A stretch of 64,000 nt of DNA from Klebsiella michiganensis (GTDB taxonomy: Bacteria > Pseudomonadota > Gammaproteobacteria > Enterobacterales > Enterobacteriaceae), in NCBI RefSeq assembly GCF_002925905.1, contig NZ_PRDB01000032.1, positions 1 to 64,000 of the forward strand. Direction: 5' to 3'. The notes under the pieces are model-generated. The model saw nothing but the letters and a program-made list of their open reading frames with translations. It had not been told where the DNA came from and did no database searches. A program made the position numbers and the translations under genes. Below are positions 11,567 through 21,336 of the stretch, in pieces. The stretch's first letter is position 1. Each line of letters opens with the position of its first letter.

Positions 11567-13117
11567 TTATTTATTTCCCAGATTATTTACTGCGCTGGCG
11601 GCCCAGCATGTAGCCTGAGCGTTGCTGTCAGCGACCAGAACGCCATAGCGTCTCAAGGCGCCAATTTGCACGCTACGCTGTTGTGGATCGCTCTGTGTTC
11701 CACAAACATGGGCTATTAATAACGGGCTGGCCGCTCTGTTGGTAGCATTGAGCAGTTTCAGTAATTCTTCGGCTGGCTCCGGTGCTGCGCCATAGCCAAG
11801 AACAAGATCAAAAAGCACAACCGCCGTTTGCGGATCGTTAATTTCAGCGATAATCCGCTGATTACGCAGCGTCGGGTCGATCATGGGGTGTGGACGGCCG
11901 CGGGTGAAATCATCATCCCCCATATCAATTAAGGTATGCCCCTCACTCTGCCAGATATTATTTAGCGCTAAGTTTCCTTTTATTGGCGTATTAGAATGGG
12001 CGGTTATACCATTACGCTGGCAAATTAACTGACTTTCATAACAAAATGTTCCGCCCGCAAAAACGCCCCGTATATATCTACGTGAATTATCGGCGCCGTT
12101 AATCTGCGTTTGCTTTTGAATAAATTCATCTTCAGTACAGCATGCTGATGACTGCGCCTGCTGAGCGGACTCTGGCGCAACAAACGACATAGCCAGTTCA
12201 GCGGCCTCTGCCAGCGTTAATGCGGCAACAACACCTGGCCGCGTAACGCTCTGCGGTGCAGCACCTAAAAAGTTTACAACAACGGGTTTTCCTGCTTTCT
12301 GCGCTTGGGTGAGAACCCTTTCCGCAACGTCATAGGCTGGCGGTTTGGAAATAAGGACAATCACCTGCGTCTCATCATCTTCCGCCAGGGCATTCAGCCC
12401 CATCAGCATGCTGATACCACCAATTTCCTCGTGTAAATCATGGCCACCGGTCCCTAACGCCTGGGAAATCCCTCCGCCCAATTGATCAATGCGGCAGGTG
12501 ACTTCCTGCAACCCCGTGCCGGAAGCACCAACAATGCCAATACCCCCTCTGCGGACAACGTTAGCAAACCCCAGCGGGATCCCATTAACAATCGCCGTAC
12601 CGCAATCAGGCCCCATCACCAACCGATTTTTCTGCCGAGCAAGGGTTTTGATCGCTTTTTCCTCGGCGAGACTCACATTGTCACTAAACAGCATGACATG
12701 CATACCGAGCTCAATAGCTTTGATTGCCTCGGCGGCAGCATAATCGCCGGGAACGGAGATCAGCGCCAAATTAGCCTCTGGATCCTGTTCAGCCGCCATA
12801 GCCAAGCTGGTAAACTGTACCAGCCTTCTCCCGGCTTCTGTATCAGCCTGCGGCTTACTGTTAAGTTTCTCCTTCGCCAGTGCCAGTGCCTGCTCGCAGG
12901 CCTCATCTTCCCCCATAATCGCAATAATAAGATCGTTAGGACCTGCAGCAATATTGTCGCCCAGCCTTGCGTCTCTTAATTGAATAAGATTGGTCTCACT
13001 TCCCATCACAACGGATGCCTGCTTAATACCAGGCAAATTGATGATGCTTGCGGAAACCTGCATTAGGGAAACGGAATCCTGATAAAGATTTTTAAAAATA
13101 CCGTGTAGTACTTTCAT
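11567..13117 (-). CDS. FdrA/YahF-like acyl-CoA-synthetase-fold protein, putative transcarbamylase subunit
   Basis: About 516 residues. The start MKVLHGIFKNLYQDSVSLM at 13117 aligns with YahF/FdrA and has an AGGT-type site upstream; an in-frame ATG at 13147 has a poorer context. Features of the succinyl-CoA-synthetase-like fold are present: ALISVPGDYAA (~118-128), VMLFSDNVSL, VMGPDCGTAI (~166-175), GIVGASGTGLQE (~192-203), GTGGHDL and ISKPPA. The C-terminal part has YIRGVFAGGTFCYES and DDFTRGRPHPMIDPTLRN, shared with YahF and FdrA. With DUF1116 and DUF2877 it forms the trio linked to transcarbamylase activity in E. coli. Confidence 0.92.
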   Translation of the reverse strand: MKVLHGIFKNLYQDSVSLMQVSASIINLPGIKQASVVMGSETNLIQLRDARLGDNIAAGPNDLIIAIMGEDEACEQALALAKEKLNSKPQADTEAGRRLVQFTSLAMAAEQDPEANLALISVPGDYAAAEAIKAIELGMHVMLFSDNVSLAEEKAIKTLARQKNRLVMGPDCGTAIVNGIPLGFANVVRRGGIGIVGASGTGLQEVTCRIDQLGGGISQALGTGGHDLHEEIGGISMLMGLNALAEDDETQVIVLISKPPAYDVAERVLTQAQKAGKPVVVNFLGAAPQSVTRPGVVAALTLAEAAELAMSFVAPESAQQAQSSACCTEDEFIQKQTQINGADNSRRYIRGVFAGGTFCYESQLICQRNGITAHSNTPIKGNLALNNIWQSEGHTLIDMGDDDFTRGRPHPMIDPTLRNQRIIAEINDPQTAVVLFDLVLGYGAAPEPAEELLKLLNATNRAASPLLIAHVCGTQSDPQQRSVQIGALRRYGVLVADSNAQATCWAASAVNNLGNK

Positions 13118-13212
13118 GTAGGCTACCTGTTCATTCGCCATTGCCATAAGAAATCAGCAACAATTAGTCGTAAGAGGGAAAATCCCTCCGGTAAAACACA
13201 TCGTGTTATGCC

Positions 13213-14091
13213 TTAATGAATGCGGGTTGACGCACGTATGCCATGAAGTAGTCCAGCCAGACAATCGACTCCGGAAGAGGCGCCAAACCGCATGACAGCT
13301 GTCGCCGCCGCCGCAAGAGGCGAAGGTGAAAAAGGCGCCGATAGGTGCGTCAGCAGCTGACAAATCGCTTCAGAAAAATGGCCCTCCGTCGCGCGCTTCA
13401 GATAATGCTGGCTAATATCATTGGTACGATCCAGCCTCGATATAATAATTCTGGTAAGCGCCCGTCGATGCCTCGAAATAATGTCCTGTGGCAAAAAAGA
13501 GATGGCTGCGAGATATCCGAGAAGATAATCGTCGCCATCGGGTGTCAGACCGAAACCAAAACCAATTAATCCGTCAACCAGCTGGCTAATCTGCTGCTCA
13601 TTATCTTCAATGGCGATATTTACTTCGCGCAATGGTCGATTTACCTGTTTAGCCATATTATCGGGCAACAGCATAATTGCACTTTTGATCGGATATCTCT
13701 GACTGTACACTTTTAATTGCTCAGCAAGAAACGTATATTTCCTTTCAGTTTCCGTCATTATTAATGGATATAAGTCTGTTTGCTGCCAACGTTTAACATG
13801 GCGTATATCCATTTGCCAAACCGGGTTGCTGAATATACCATCACCGAACGTAATCCCCGCACGCCCGGTACAACGCCAATCCCAGTTCGCCGGTACGCTA
13901 ACAATAATAGTATCAGGATGATTTAAACCGGTGTGCTCCGAAGCCAGTATCAGTAATTCACCATCAGACAACAATAAATTCATCGTATTTGTAAAGCAGC
14001 TGTGAACATTTATTTGTTGATTCCCGGCATCGTTCAGACGGTCAATGGCCAAATACCCGACCGTAACGGGAATCAGTGTTAAAGATGTCAT
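13213..14091 (-). CDS. DUF2877 protein (YahE/YlbF/AllH-like)
   Basis: A 292-residue DUF2877 protein. The characteristic segment LVDGLIGFGFGLTPDGDDYLLGYLA (~residues 165-190) and the C-terminal FGASSGVDCLAGLLHGI are clear. The family always neighbours FdrA-like and DUF1116 genes in purine-ureide and related operons and is the third component of AllFGH in E. coli. The ATG at 14091 has a GGAGG-type site (minus strand GGAGGTG). A gap of about 95 bases separates it from the FdrA-like start. Confidence 0.88.
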   Translation of the reverse strand: MTSLTLIPVTVGYLAIDRLNDAGNQQINVHSCFTNTMNLLLSDGELLILASEHTGLNHPDTIIVSVPANWDWRCTGRAGITFGDGIFSNPVWQMDIRHVKRWQQTDLYPLIMTETERKYTFLAEQLKVYSQRYPIKSAIMLLPDNMAKQVNRPLREVNIAIEDNEQQISQLVDGLIGFGFGLTPDGDDYLLGYLAAISFLPQDIISRHRRALTRIIISRLDRTNDISQHYLKRATEGHFSEAICQLLTHLSAPFSPSPLAAAATAVMRFGASSGVDCLAGLLHGIRASTRIH

Positions 14092-14288
14092 ATTTCACCT
14101 CCATCGGAGAATTACCGATAATGATTCAACCTTATATCCACCACAAGTAAAAATAAATAATTGGCCATCTTCCATTGGTCAGGTAAATACCTGCCAGAGA
14201 CTGGAATCATAAAATATCATTTATACGGCAGAACAATTCAATAAAAGCGAAAAATGAATTAAATAAATAAACTTCAACCCTCGCGATT

Positions 14289-15602
14289 TCAGCTAACGGA
14301 TGGTTCAGGTGATCGCGGAAGAACCAGATTCAATATAATTGCCGCCATTCCACCAATCGCCACACCCGACTCCAGGAGCACGGCCAGCGATGGCGAAAAG
14401 GCATCAAAAGCGTCTTTCGGCGCCAGGCCAAACCCCAGTCCGAGTGCGAGAGAGGTTGAAAAAACCATGGCTGCTCGCTGGTCGAACGGTCCTGAATCCT
14501 TAATCTGGGCGACGCCTGACCCGACGATAGAGCCGAACATAATCAGAGACGCTCCACCGAGCACCGGTGCCGGCATTCCCGCGACCAGGGCTGAAAATTT
14601 GGGAATCAACCCAAGTGCAATCAGAACCACACCCGCTGAGGCAACCACATAGCGGCTTGCCACGCGAGTGATACTGATGACCCCTATATTCTGGGCAAAA
14701 CAGGTCAGAGGAAAACCGTTAAGCAGCGGCGCGACAATCGAGCCGATACCATCGACTGAGATTGCGCCAGACAAATGCTTATGCGTGATCTCTCTGCGTA
14801 CCGCAGCTCCCGTACCGTATGTATTACCAATGCTTTCCAGTACGGCGGTAAGTTGAGCAATCATCATGATGACAATGGCCGAATACGAAAAAGTCGGCCA
14901 ACCAAAATGCAGCAAATCAGGAAAAGAGACCCAGGAAGCATCCTGCACGTGGTGGAGGTCAAGAATGCCGAGCAGTGCCGATACAACATATCCCAGCATA
15001 ATGGCAATAATGACGGAAAACGATGATAACAAGCCTTTTCGCGACTGGCTGGCAACCAGTAATGCCACCAGCACAACGCCGCCGATCAGAAAACATACCG
15101 GCTTGCCATAAAGTTCACTATGCCCACCAGCAAGCCAGGTGAATCCCAGCGGCAGCAGCTTGATACCAATCAGTGAAACAATAGTTCCGGTCACCAGCGG
15201 AGGAATCAGTTTCTGCACTCTTCCAATAAAAAAACTGAGGATCCAGGCGACAAACCCGCACACCATGGATGCGCCAAACACGGCCTGGATCCCCATCTGC
15301 GACCCCACCGTGATACTGGGTGCAATGAAGACAAACGCCGAGCCCATGCAAATGGGCAACCGGGATCCCAGATGTCCTAAACCAAGGCATTGAATCAGCG
15401 TACCAGTACCGCTAACAATCAAGCTGCCCTGGACCAGAACAGTAATATCCGTACTGGGCAGACCAAGCGCCATGCCCACCACCAACGGTACGGCTACCAG
15501 ACCTGAGAACAGCACCAGCACGTGCTGAATCCCCATTAACAGCAAAGATAGAAACGGGGGCTTCTCATCAATTCCGACAAAGTGGTTATTCATGTGCATC
15601 AC
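14289..15602 (-). CDS. NCS2-family permease (xanthine/uracil type)
   Basis: A 437-residue, 12-14 segment inner-membrane permease of the nucleobase-cation-symport-2 family. Landmarks are GIQHVLVLFSGLVAVPLVVG at the N-terminus, the LGSRLPICMGSAF motif, LESIGNTYGTG with the conserved Glu (~235-245), the QNIGVISITRVASR signature (~290-303) and a late FGSIVGSGV. Three possible ATGs lie at 15593-15602. Cyanuric acid is a trioxo-triazine close in shape to uracil and xanthine, so transport of cyanurate or barbiturate is a reasonable inference from the neighbouring AtzD gene. Confidence 0.92.
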   Translation of the reverse strand: MMHMNNHFVGIDEKPPFLSLLLMGIQHVLVLFSGLVAVPLVVGMALGLPSTDITVLVQGSLIVSGTGTLIQCLGLGHLGSRLPICMGSAFVFIAPSITVGSQMGIQAVFGASMVCGFVAWILSFFIGRVQKLIPPLVTGTIVSLIGIKLLPLGFTWLAGGHSELYGKPVCFLIGGVVLVALLVASQSRKGLLSSFSVIIAIMLGYVVSALLGILDLHHVQDASWVSFPDLLHFGWPTFSYSAIVIMMIAQLTAVLESIGNTYGTGAAVRREITHKHLSGAISVDGIGSIVAPLLNGFPLTCFAQNIGVISITRVASRYVVASAGVVLIALGLIPKFSALVAGMPAPVLGGASLIMFGSIVGSGVAQIKDSGPFDQRAAMVFSTSLALGLGFGLAPKDAFDAFSPSLAVLLESGVAIGGMAAIILNLVLPRSPEPSVS

Positions 15603-15728
15603 CTCTCATCGTAAAACCAAGTCCGGCTCGCTCCCTGCCCGGCAGGGCCGCCCCGCGGTTGTTCTGGCGCAGGAGTGAGCGTGATTAACCGCTCGTTCCC
15701 CCTTGCCAGGCTGCTTACACTTTCGCGA

Positions 15729-16817
15729 TTACGCTAATGGGACCGCCGCCATCTGGCCCCTGATGCTCAGCCCCCCGGAGACATACACGAGCGGGTCACG
15801 TGTAATTGCGGCAATGGCTGCATTGACCACGGCCCGGGCCGAGCGGGTATGGTTGATATCAGAGTCGTCCTGCATCGTATTTCTTCTTCCCCGCACCGTT
15901 CCTGTGGAGCTTGCTTCAGCCTTGGCCAACACATTTACGATCCGATCCAGCTCTTCCTGCGGCGGCAGACCGTCAAATTCAAGACCGGCTTCACGCATAG
16001 CGGCAAACAGGGCATCGATATCAATAGCATCCTGCATCACCGCATGCCCGATGCGCAGATCGCTGGTCGTGTTTTCAGCGTTTCCGATAACAATAATTTC
16101 ATCCTTCAGAAGTTCCACACCTGCCGAAGTAGACGCCACACCGGAATAAAGCGTCCAGTCCTGACAAATGACCTTATCGTTCAACGCATCTTCTGACACT
16201 TCACCGAGGGCCAGCGCGACGCCGAGGGCGGATGCCCCTCTGGAGTAGGCCATTGATTTATACGTATCATGAACAGCAACGGTTTGACCGCGCACTCTGG
16301 CGTCCTCAATACGATCTGCCGTCAGTAAAGGACACTTGATTTGCACAAAATGAACATCCTGCGGATCGGTAATGCCAGCATCTTTCATCGCAATACGCAC
16401 CCCTTCAGCGACTTCTTTCACCTGCGCCATTCTGCCAATTTCTTCTGGGAGAAAATCCCGGGTAAAGGCAATACCGGCTGCCAGACGTTTACCTTCCTTT
16501 GCGGGTTGATCCACCTCTTTGCGGGTAAACACCGTCAGATGGGGCGACATTACGCCTTCCGTGCCGCCTGACATGACAAATGCGATCCGCTCCTGTACGG
16601 CGCTGACGGACATATCTAATTGCTCAGCCATGAAGATAGAGAGGCTTTGCGTTGCAAAACCGCGGGTAAAGTCGTTAACGCAACCATTACCTTCAGTTTT
16701 ACCCAATACAGCAATAATATCACGTGGATCAACACTACCATTCTCAATCAAATTTTTCAGACCAGATACATCATCCGGCGATGCAGTTGGAATACGGAAC
16801 ACTTCAACTTTTTGCAT
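15729..16817 (-). CDS. atzD: Cyanuric acid amidohydrolase (AtzD/TrzD/barbiturase family)
   Basis: A 362-residue ring-opening amidohydrolase; AtzD has 363. The family is built of three repeats, each giving a Lys-Ser pair, and all six residues are visible: K40 in GKTEGNG with S83 in MSGGTEG; K161 in QIKCPLLT with S231 in STSAG; K299 in LAKAEASS with S347 in YVSGG. The whole sequence follows AtzD (VFRIP...[12 protein letters not shown]...YSRGASALG...DSDIN.TR.ARAV), so cyanurate is favoured over barbiturate. The product is carboxybiuret. The ATG at 16817 has GAGGAAAT upstream; an open extension to 16940 runs into the upstream permease gene and is not used. Confidence 0.95.
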   Translation of the reverse strand: MQKVEVFRIPTASPDDVSGLKNLIENGSVDPRDIIAVLGKTEGNGCVNDFTRGFATQSLSIFMAEQLDMSVSAVQERIAFVMSGGTEGVMSPHLTVFTRKEVDQPAKEGKRLAAGIAFTRDFLPEEIGRMAQVKEVAEGVRIAMKDAGITDPQDVHFVQIKCPLLTADRIEDARVRGQTVAVHDTYKSMAYSRGASALGVALALGEVSEDALNDKVICQDWTLYSGVASTSAGVELLKDEIIVIGNAENTTSDLRIGHAVMQDAIDIDALFAAMREAGLEFDGLPPQEELDRIVNVLAKAEASSTGTVRGRRNTMQDDSDINHTRSARAVVNAAIAAITRDPLVYVSGGLSIRGQMAAVPLA

Positions 16818-16869
16818 AGTGTATTTCCTCTTTTTCAGATACCAGGGACAGCAAGTTTTGTAAGATGTT

Positions 16870-18105
16870 TTATAAGAAGAATCCCATGATGCACAGTATC
16901 GCCGCAACGCCAGCCATATAAGGTGCATTAATTTTAACAATTCGCTGAATATCCAGCTTGAATGACTGTGACAGTGAAGCCACGTTGATTTGAACCGGGC
17001 TCATTTGCGTGCCCACACCTACAGCAAGTGCCGCCAGACCAATTTGTGTAATAGAAAGCCCGGACTCCACCATAATCGGCATGACCAGGGTACTGACCCC
17101 CACGCTGTATCCTCCTGCCGGAATCGAGATGCAAAAAGCAATAAATACAGCCACGGGTACGGTAACAAAGGCGGGTGATGATTTAATAAATTCAGCAATG
17201 TAGGTGAACGTACCAATTTCCGCCAGTATGTTGATAAAACCGAGGAAAATGCCAATTGCGAATAGTTTTGTTAGCAGGAAAGAAGAGTTCTGTACCAGTT
17301 CTTCAGCCAGCTTACCGGGAGACTGACGTGTTACTGCAAAACCCAGCATCAACGTACTGAACATATTAAATATCGGGCTAAACAGCGAATAATCGAATAA
17401 CTCATTCAAGTTTTTGCCTGCCACAACGACTACCAGAAAATATACGGGAGGCATGACCTTAATTAACTGTTCTTTCAGCGTAACATCGGACATCGTATCC
17501 TCATCCTGCAGGACGCTTCCGCTTTTCCAGACGCCGAATGCAGCGATAGTCATTCCCAAAGTCCACAAGCAGACGGTAATGGGGAACATCGTATCGCTAT
17601 AGGTTGCAATTTCAATGTTGGCAATTTTTGAAATAGCGGCCGCATCGGCCCCTGAAGGTGACGTCATAAAGCTCGCGGCAGTCACAATTGCCATGCCCGC
17701 TATCAGCTGTGGAACAGCACCTACAATCGCCAGCGCAAGAGGCCCGGTTACCATGGTATTACCCGCCCCAAGCCCTGCGGCATAAGTTGCTAACGCCTGA
17801 GTGAGTACAATCGCCGCCGCAATGAGATATTGCTTTCGGCCAAACACTCTGCGACTCAGACCGAGCAACGCTTCAAAACCACCGAGTTTAGCCAGTACCA
17901 ACGCCACAGCAGAATAGATAACCGGGGTGATAATTCCCGTCATCCCGGGAATTGATGTCATAACGATCTTACTTGCCTGCGAAAAACCGATGCCACCAAC
18001 CAGCATCGCGGTTAGTCCGCCCACCAGTCCTGCCAGAATCATATGCTTATTTCGCAAAACGAGTATCAGCATTACCAACAATGGCAATAACACGACTATT
18101 TCCAT
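16870..18105 (-). CDS. Ion-transporter-superfamily permease
   Basis: A 411-residue very hydrophobic protein with about 11-12 membrane segments, first in the minus-strand operon and 52 bases ahead of atzD. Mirror-like motifs typical of the IT superfamily (GntP/Dcu/CitMHS-like) are visible: [17 protein letters not shown] and [11 protein letters not shown] in the first half, and [16 protein letters not shown] and [15 protein letters not shown] in the second. I cannot name the subfamily with confidence. Position suggests uptake of cyanurate or a related imide, or export of an organic product; together with the NCS2 gene it gives the operon two permeases. Confidence 0.82.
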   Translation of the reverse strand: MEIVVLLPLLVMLILVLRNKHMILAGLVGGLTAMLVGGIGFSQASKIVMTSIPGMTGIITPVIYSAVALVLAKLGGFEALLGLSRRVFGRKQYLIAAAIVLTQALATYAAGLGAGNTMVTGPLALAIVGAVPQLIAGMAIVTAASFMTSPSGADAAAISKIANIEIATYSDTMFPITVCLWTLGMTIAAFGVWKSGSVLQDEDTMSDVTLKEQLIKVMPPVYFLVVVVAGKNLNELFDYSLFSPIFNMFSTLMLGFAVTRQSPGKLAEELVQNSSFLLTKLFAIGIFLGFINILAEIGTFTYIAEFIKSSPAFVTVPVAVFIAFCISIPAGGYSVGVSTLVMPIMVESGLSITQIGLAALAVGVGTQMSPVQINVASLSQSFKLDIQRIVKINAPYMAGVAAILCIMGFFL

Positions 18106-18776
18106 AAAAACATCACCGCCGTAATTTTATTATTCACCAGAATTAAAATACCGGATCACTGTATAAATTAGGTTTCACTAACACAGGCAATAATTAATCA
18201 TCTTTTCTGCTACTGACAACTTACGATTATTATTGAACTAAAAAAAGCAAAATTATTTATACCTCAACAACGATTTATTTGTATCTCACCAGCCCACTAC
18301 GGCTAAATGTGAGCCACTGCGCATCGACTAGGCTTCCAGTCAAATTATTTGAGTCAACAGATTCGCTCGCATCAAATTTTTACATGTAAAAAGGTCGTCT
18401 GGCGCAGATATTATAGGAAGCTGGATATTCTTCATCCGATCTTGTCTGAGTTGATTACCCGCACGTCCCAGGAAAATGACACAATTGTTTATCACAATAA
18501 AGAGAAAATGTATTAAATATGTAAAAAATATTTTTCTGGCACTCTGTCATTTAGTTAAGTAAGGTTTTCTTAAACAGATCACGTTTTTCCAATTTTTCCT
18601 CTCCCCCTTAAAAATATGTATTATGCTATTTGCTGCCACATAAAATTATTCAATCTCCCCGAGGCCTTGATATTGGAGAATGTAATCATCCGATTATAGT
18701 GATGTGATTGACGCCCCTTCCTAAGGTAGTCAGTGCCATTCTTTTACTGACTCCATTGATCCGGGAGTAACATCAC
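18106..18776. promoter_or_regulatory. Upstream region of the cyanurate operon, AT-rich, no gene
   Basis: About 670 bases without a supportable gene. It must hold the promoter of the minus-strand operon. On the minus strand TTGTCA (18219-18214) and TAATTA (18196-18191) are 17 bases apart and could be -35/-10 elements, though the -10 is poor. I found no convincing sigma-54 GG-N10-GC pair. The right end (18700-18776) belongs to the IS110-like remnant. Confidence 0.35.
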
Positions 18777-18940
18777 ATGAACATGATCAGAGTTGTTGGT
18801 ATCGGAGTTGCTAAATCTGTTTTTCAGGTATGTATCTGGATGATTGATGGTTCCGTTGCCTAGAACAGAAAAATATCGTGTCAGAAATTGCTGAATACGC
18901 TTCGCCAGTTTGAACTGGGTAGCGCCAACGGCATGCCAAG
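18777..18940 (+). pseudogene. IS110-family transposase remnant (N-terminus)
   Basis: From ATG 18777 the reading MNMIRVVGIGVAKSVFQVCI continues to WMIDGSVA, then an in-frame TAG, then NRKISCQKLLNTLRQFE. This matches the start of IS110/IS1111 transposases (VGxDxAKxxFQV...DTLRQFE), but the first catalytic Asp (D of VDLAK) reads as Gly. Similarity ends near 18940, so only the first ~50 codons remain. It differs from the IS5075-like transposases in this window. Confidence 0.6.
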
Positions 18941-19283
18941 CGCCCCCAGTTTGAGCAGGGGGCTCACCACTAGGCAGTCAAACCGAAGTGTATCATTCAC
19001 CCCTCCATCAGTCGCTCAATGCATATGCAGTGCCCCAAGATCTTTTACGCCCGCCGTCAACTACCGTAACCCGCCATGGCATTTGCTCACGTCTGCGTTG
19101 GAGTGAGGGGTTCACCAACGGTGCAGCCTCTACAAACACTGGGATCAATAACGGCAATGTCGACACGGCCGGTAACGGTACGGTGATGTGGTTTATCTGG
19201 ACATCTGGCCCCTTTGGCCCTTAATTGGACATACACTCCCCTTTTTATGGCGATTGCCGACACGCGCTGCGTGACGACTGGAC
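18941..19283. other. Gene-free spacer between IS remnants
   Basis: About 340 bases without a recognisable gene. It may be a scar of several insertions and deletions between the IS110 remnant and the IS3-family element. Confidence 0.4.
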
Positions 19284-19337
19284 TGACCCCACACAGGTAG
19301 ACGATCCTGCCCTGTAGTTGGAGCACAGGGGGAGCAT

Positions 19338-19622
19338 ATGGGCACACCACGATTTACACCTGAATTTAAGGAAGAAGCCGTCCGTCAGATAACGGAACGC
19401 GGTTATTCCGTTGCCGAAGTATCCGACCGTCTGGGTGTTTCTGCGCACAGCCTCTACAAGTGGCTACGGGCTATCAAGCCTGATAACAGCGAACAACATG
19501 CCCGGGATTTACTGGAAGCCAAAAGCGAAATCCTGAAACTACGCGCGCAGCTAAAACGCACCGAAGAAGAACGGGATATCCTGAAAAAGGCCGCGCGGTA
19601 CTTTGCAAGGGAACCCGACTGA
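19338..19622 (+). CDS. IS3-family OrfA
   Basis: A 94-residue helix-turn-helix protein (FTPEFKEEAVRQITERGYSVAEVSDRLGVSAHSLYKWL) with a leucine-zipper-like tail (ARDLLEAKSEILKLRAQLKRTEEERDILKKA). The C-A5-G run around 19581-19587 (CTGAAAAAGG) is a likely -1 frameshift site to make the OrfAB transposase. It provides terminal-repeat binding. Confidence 0.92.
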   Translation: MGTPRFTPEFKEEAVRQITERGYSVAEVSDRLGVSAHSLYKWLRAIKPDNSEQHARDLLEAKSEILKLRAQLKRTEEERDILKKAARYFAREPD

Positions 19623-19660
19623 AGTACCGCTTTATCAATGAGCATCGCACTGTATGGGGT

Positions 19661-20473
19661 GTGATGACGATGTGTCAGGTCCTCAGTGTCGCCCGGGCCG
19701 GGTTTTATGCGTGGCAGCACAACCCGGTCCCGGCGCGTGATAAAGATAACCAGCGTCTGCTGACGCTTATCCGTGACTCCTATTCACTGAGCGGAGGCGT
19801 ATACGGTTACCGGCGGGTTCATGGCGATCTGAACGAAATCGAGGAAACCTGCGGTAAAAACCGGGTGGGCCACATCATGCAACTGAACCGGATTAAAGCG
19901 GTACGCGGCTATAAAGCGCCACGTCGTATCGCCGGCAGACCTTCAGTGGTTGCTCCTAATCGCGTGCAGCGGCAGTTTACCGTTGTCCGGGCCAATCAGG
20001 TCTGGGTCACCGACATGACTTATATCCGCACCTGGCAGGGATGGTTGTATCTGGCGGTGGTTATCGATCTCTTCGCACGTAACGTGGTTGGCTGGTCGAT
20101 GAAACCCACTCTCTCACGCGAGCTGGCACTGGATGCGCTGATGATGGCGGTCTGGCGTCGTAAACTTGACGGCGAAGTCATCGTGCACTCAGACCAGGGC
20201 AGCCAGTACGGCAGTGACGACTGGCAGCGCTTCTGCAGGGCCAATAACCTGGCCCCGGGCATGAGCCGGCGTGGCAACTGCCGGGATAATGCGGTGGCAG
20301 AATCGTTCTTCAGTTCACTGAAAAAAGAACGCATCAGAAAACGCATATATAAAACCCGGGATCTGGCCTGGGCGGATATCTTCGATTACATTGAAGTGTT
20401 CTACAACCGGGCCCGGCGTCACAGCCATCTCGGCGGCGTCAGTCCGGAGGCCTTCGAACAGGCCTCGTCGTGA
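19661..20473 (+). CDS. IS3-family OrfB (DDE transposase)
   Basis: A 270-residue integrase-core protein; the frame is open upstream to the frameshift site, so the natural product is probably OrfAB. Catalytic residues: D in VWVTDMTYIRTW, D in HSDQGSQYGS, E in NAVAESFFSSLKKE. The HTH_21-like N-terminus (YSLSGGVYGYRRVHGDLNE) and the C-terminal YNRARRHSHLGGVSPEAFE are typical. The element appears complete. Confidence 0.94.
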   Translation: MMTMCQVLSVARAGFYAWQHNPVPARDKDNQRLLTLIRDSYSLSGGVYGYRRVHGDLNEIEETCGKNRVGHIMQLNRIKAVRGYKAPRRIAGRPSVVAPNRVQRQFTVVRANQVWVTDMTYIRTWQGWLYLAVVIDLFARNVVGWSMKPTLSRELALDALMMAVWRRKLDGEVIVHSDQGSQYGSDDWQRFCRANNLAPGMSRRGNCRDNAVAESFFSSLKKERIRKRIYKTRDLAWADIFDYIEVFYNRARRHSHLGGVSPEAFEQASS

Positions 20474-20574
20474 GGACAGGAAATGTCTACTGTTGTGGGG
20501 TCCTGAGGTATCTGTTAAACCCGCGGCGATTCATTCTGGTCTACACCTCACAGGCCAGACGTTTACGCTCAGTG

Positions 20575-21336
20575 TTAATACTGCTCAATGTCAAAGGAGA
20601 CGCCCTGACGAGGGTTACCGTTCATGGTGATAATGCTCAGCAATGCACGATCGCCTGAGAGGACCGAGAATTTTTGTCTCAGGTGGTGCCTCAGCGGGTC
20701 GCTTGCCGTCGTCAGCACTAACCCAAGTCCCTTCTCCTGCATCGTCAGCATCCTGAAAATGTCCGTCATGGCCACCCGGTTCATATCATCCAGGTGAGCG
20801 ACAGGCTCGTCAAGGAAGAAGGTGCCGCCCAGGGTCCTTGCTCTGGCAAGATACAGGGACAATGCAAGATCCTGCCGCTGCCCCTGACTGAAATAATCCT
20901 GCGTAATAAGTTCATCATCCGCTTTGTCACCTGTCAGTGCCCGCCATCTCAGCTTGCTGTCCTTTGCCACTTTCAGTCCGTCGTAAACTTCATTGGCATG
21001 CATTCGTGAAAACATCTCCGAAGCAGGTTCGATGAGATTCTTAAGACTGAGGCTGGTCAGACGTTCGATTTCGGATGCTAGCTCATCACGGGCCTGCTCA
21101 CCTTCCCGCTTTCTGCGTGTGTGTTCATCTATCCTGCGCTCAAGCGTCTCAATGCTGGTGCGAAGCGCTCCCGCGCGAGCAATAGTCCTGTGCAGATCCA
21201 CGGCTGTCTGAGCCAGTGAATATAGCGTCTCCAAGTGATTCAGGCGGTTCTGCATGCCTGCATGCGCCTCTTCACACTGGAGCAGATTCGCTTTTGTCAG
21301 GTCTGCAGCACTGACTTTTCTCCACTGAGTCTGGAT
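20575..21336 (-). pseudogene. SMC/RecN-like ATPase, C-terminal fragment cut by IS26
   Basis: The minus-strand frame is open from the IS26 end (21336) to the stop at 20575, about 253 codons; the first ATG inside is at 21255. It shows coiled coil (ARAGALRTSIETLERRIDEHTRRKREGEQ), then the C-terminal ABC half: signature-like YFSQGQRQDLALSLYLARA, Walker B TFFLDEPVAHLDD and H-loop-like LVLTTASD. This is the C-terminal part of a long SMC/RecN/SbcC-like DNA-associated ATPase whose N-terminus and Walker A are missing. It may have belonged to a DNA repair or defence gene set. The fragment is probably inactive. Confidence 0.8.

Larger units (their letters stand above)
19284..20502 (+). mobile_element. 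IS3-family element, about 1.22 kb
   Basis: Imperfect terminal inverted repeats are visible: left GACCCCACACAGGTAGAC near 19285, right (reverse complement) GACCCCACAACAGTAGAC ending near 20502. Between them are orfA and orfB with an A5G slippery run. Ends are approximate to a few bases; I could not find a clear target duplication. Confidence 0.8.

Noticed and set aside
15729..16817. Barbiturase instead of cyanuric acid amidohydrolase
   Set aside because: Not strictly excluded, but residue-by-residue similarity to AtzD, the same length and the presence of atzF favour cyanurate.
18106..18300. Sigma-54 promoter for the nitrogen-scavenging operon
   Set aside because: The best GG...GC pair on the minus strand is 13 rather than 10 bases apart.
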